This document shows positions 5,600 through 6,115 of a stretch of 6,115 nucleotides of DNA, in pieces. Within the stretch, counting starts at the first letter, position 1. Each line of letters starts with the position of its first letter. A program made the position numbers and the translations under genes. The stretch spans positions 1 through 6,115 of the forward strand of contig JADFLZ010000143.1 in NCBI GenBank assembly GCA_022564135.1. The letters are read 5' to 3'. A model generated the notes under the pieces. That model had not been told where the DNA came from, did not search any database, and worked only from the letters and a program-made list of their open reading frames with translations. The DNA comes from Candidatus Zixiibacteriota bacterium. Its GTDB lineage: Bacteria > Zixibacteria > MSB-5A5 > GN15 > FEB-12.

Positions 5600-5809
5600 A
5601 TGAATGATTCAAAAGTAGCTTTGAAAATGGTTATCGACGGTAAAGAGCGTGATGTCTCCTACGAAGAGCTGGCTCTTTCCAATAATCTGGCGCAGGAAGC
5701 GCTGGTGCGGGTTTTGATTGAAAAAAAACTGTTTGAGCCCAAAGAACTGCTGAAGATGATGGAAACAGTCAAAAAAGAACGCTACCGTCCCCTAAAAGAT
5801 AAAGAATGA
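5600..5809 (+). CDS. Small hypothetical protein, 69 residues
   Basis: I do not recognise this protein. The ATG at 5600 follows a purine-rich AAGAGAG (5585-5591) with an eight-base spacer, an acceptable ribosome binding site. The N-terminal part (about 6-21) looks like a short beta hairpin with a GKERDVSYEEL turn. Residues about 21-61 look alpha-helical and amphipathic: LAQEALVRVLIEKKLFEPKELLKMME. The EKKLFEPKEL piece has the shape of the short helix-turn-helix hairpins found in many small uncharacterised bacterial proteins. There is no signal peptide, membrane segment or Cys, so it should be cytoplasmic. The C-terminus is basic and charged. Its stop overlaps the start of the next gene by four bases (ATGA), which suggests the two products work together or at least are made together. 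Real gene likely; function unknown. Confidence 0.75.
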   Translation: MNDSKVALKMVIDGKERDVSYEELALSNNLAQEALVRVLIEKKLFEPKELLKMMETVKKERYRPLKDKE

Positions 5810-6115
5810 TGGACGATTCAGGTAAAATATCTGCAAAGTCAGAGGTTGATACGGAGGCGGCTGTTGATGCTTTTAACTGGAGCTGCCACCCCTTAAAAAA
5901 GCGGCCGCTGGTATCCGTAGCGGTGACGCTGTTTGTGATTTTTGCAGTGACCTATGTTTACTACTCGTTTGATTCTGTCGGTTTTGCTCTTTTGACTTTT
6001 ATCGTATTTTCGCTTTCGCTGGCCAGATATTATTTTCCGACGCACTATCGCCTGAGTGAAAAGGGTGTAACAATCAAAACCCCCACTCAGACAATTTCCA
6101 AAGCGTGGTCAGAAT
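5806..6115 (+). CDS. Two-TM membrane protein with possible PH-like domain, 3' end missing
   Basis: This reading frame runs off the window edge; 103 codons are visible. The first ATG (5806) overlaps the preceding stop as ATGA; a second ATG at 5809 would remove one residue. An acidic, soluble N-terminus (about 1-24) leads to a WSCHPLKKRPLV segment (25-36) that puts basic residues at the membrane edge. Two hydrophobic segments follow, about 35-53 and 56-76. Next comes YRLSEKGVTIKT (81-92), with a Trp at 101. A two-helix hairpin followed by a Y-x-L-[ST]-x-x-G-[VI] strand resembles bacterial PH-like (DUF304-type) membrane proteins, but too little of that domain is visible to be sure. Coding is supported by the overlap, the open frame and the clear membrane pattern. 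No function can be given. Confidence 0.72.
   Translation, partial: MMDDSGKISAKSEVDTEAAVDAFNWSCHPLKKRPLVSVAVTLFVIFAVTYVYYSFDSVGFALLTFIVFSLSLARYYFPTHYRLSEKGVTIKTPTQTISKAWSE

Overview
The window is a compact, single-strand (+) bacterial gene cluster of moderate G+C. It is built around the ribosomal proteins S6, S18 and L9. In order it holds: peptidyl-tRNA hydrolase (pth), S6 (rpsF) with an unusual repeat-bearing tail, zinc-type S18 (rpsR), a polytopic DUF2232/YybS-type membrane protein, L9 (rplI), a bifunctional-nuclease (DUF151/BFN) protein, and an exported TPR plus periplasmic-binding-fold protein that resembles the penicillin-binding-protein activator LpoA/LppC. After a 101-base gap come a 69-residue protein of unknown function and the 5' part of a two-TM membrane protein cut by the window edge. 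I found no RNA genes, mobile elements or CRISPR arrays.

Organism: the order S6-S18-DUF2232-L9 occurs in several deep bacterial lineages. Lack of ssb or priB between rpsF and rpsR, and of dnaB after rplI, argues against a typical Firmicute or gammaproteobacterium. The exported LpoA-like protein with a Sec signal suggests a diderm. My best guess is an FCB-superphylum or candidate-phylum organism such as Zixibacteria. This is inference from gene order and protein style, not a measured placement.

Layout: positions 1-154 are A+T-rich with no convincing gene; at most they hold the last ~23 codons of an upstream gene. Genes from 155 to 5498 are tightly packed. Gaps are 53, 35 and 30 bases before rpsF, rpsR and rplI. 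rpsR and DUF2232 probably overlap by 17 bases, rplI and bfn are 3 bases apart, and bfn and the LpoA-like gene share one base (TGATG). This spacing suggests one transcript with translational coupling. The 5499-5599 gap is the most likely place for a transcription break or new promoter, and the last two genes share an ATGA overlap.

How the genes fit together: pth recycles peptidyl-tRNA released by stalled ribosomes. S6 and S18 form a heterodimer on the 30S platform, and L9 sits on the 50S near the L1 stalk. The second half moves to nucleic acid (BFN) and envelope (DUF2232, LpoA-like, terminal membrane protein) functions, so the cluster may link ribosome production with envelope growth. The most unusual element is a 60-bp tandem repeat in rpsF. 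It gives S6 an extra tail of about 120 residues in which a 14-residue core is repeated four times without a single amino-acid change, despite synonymous differences between copies.
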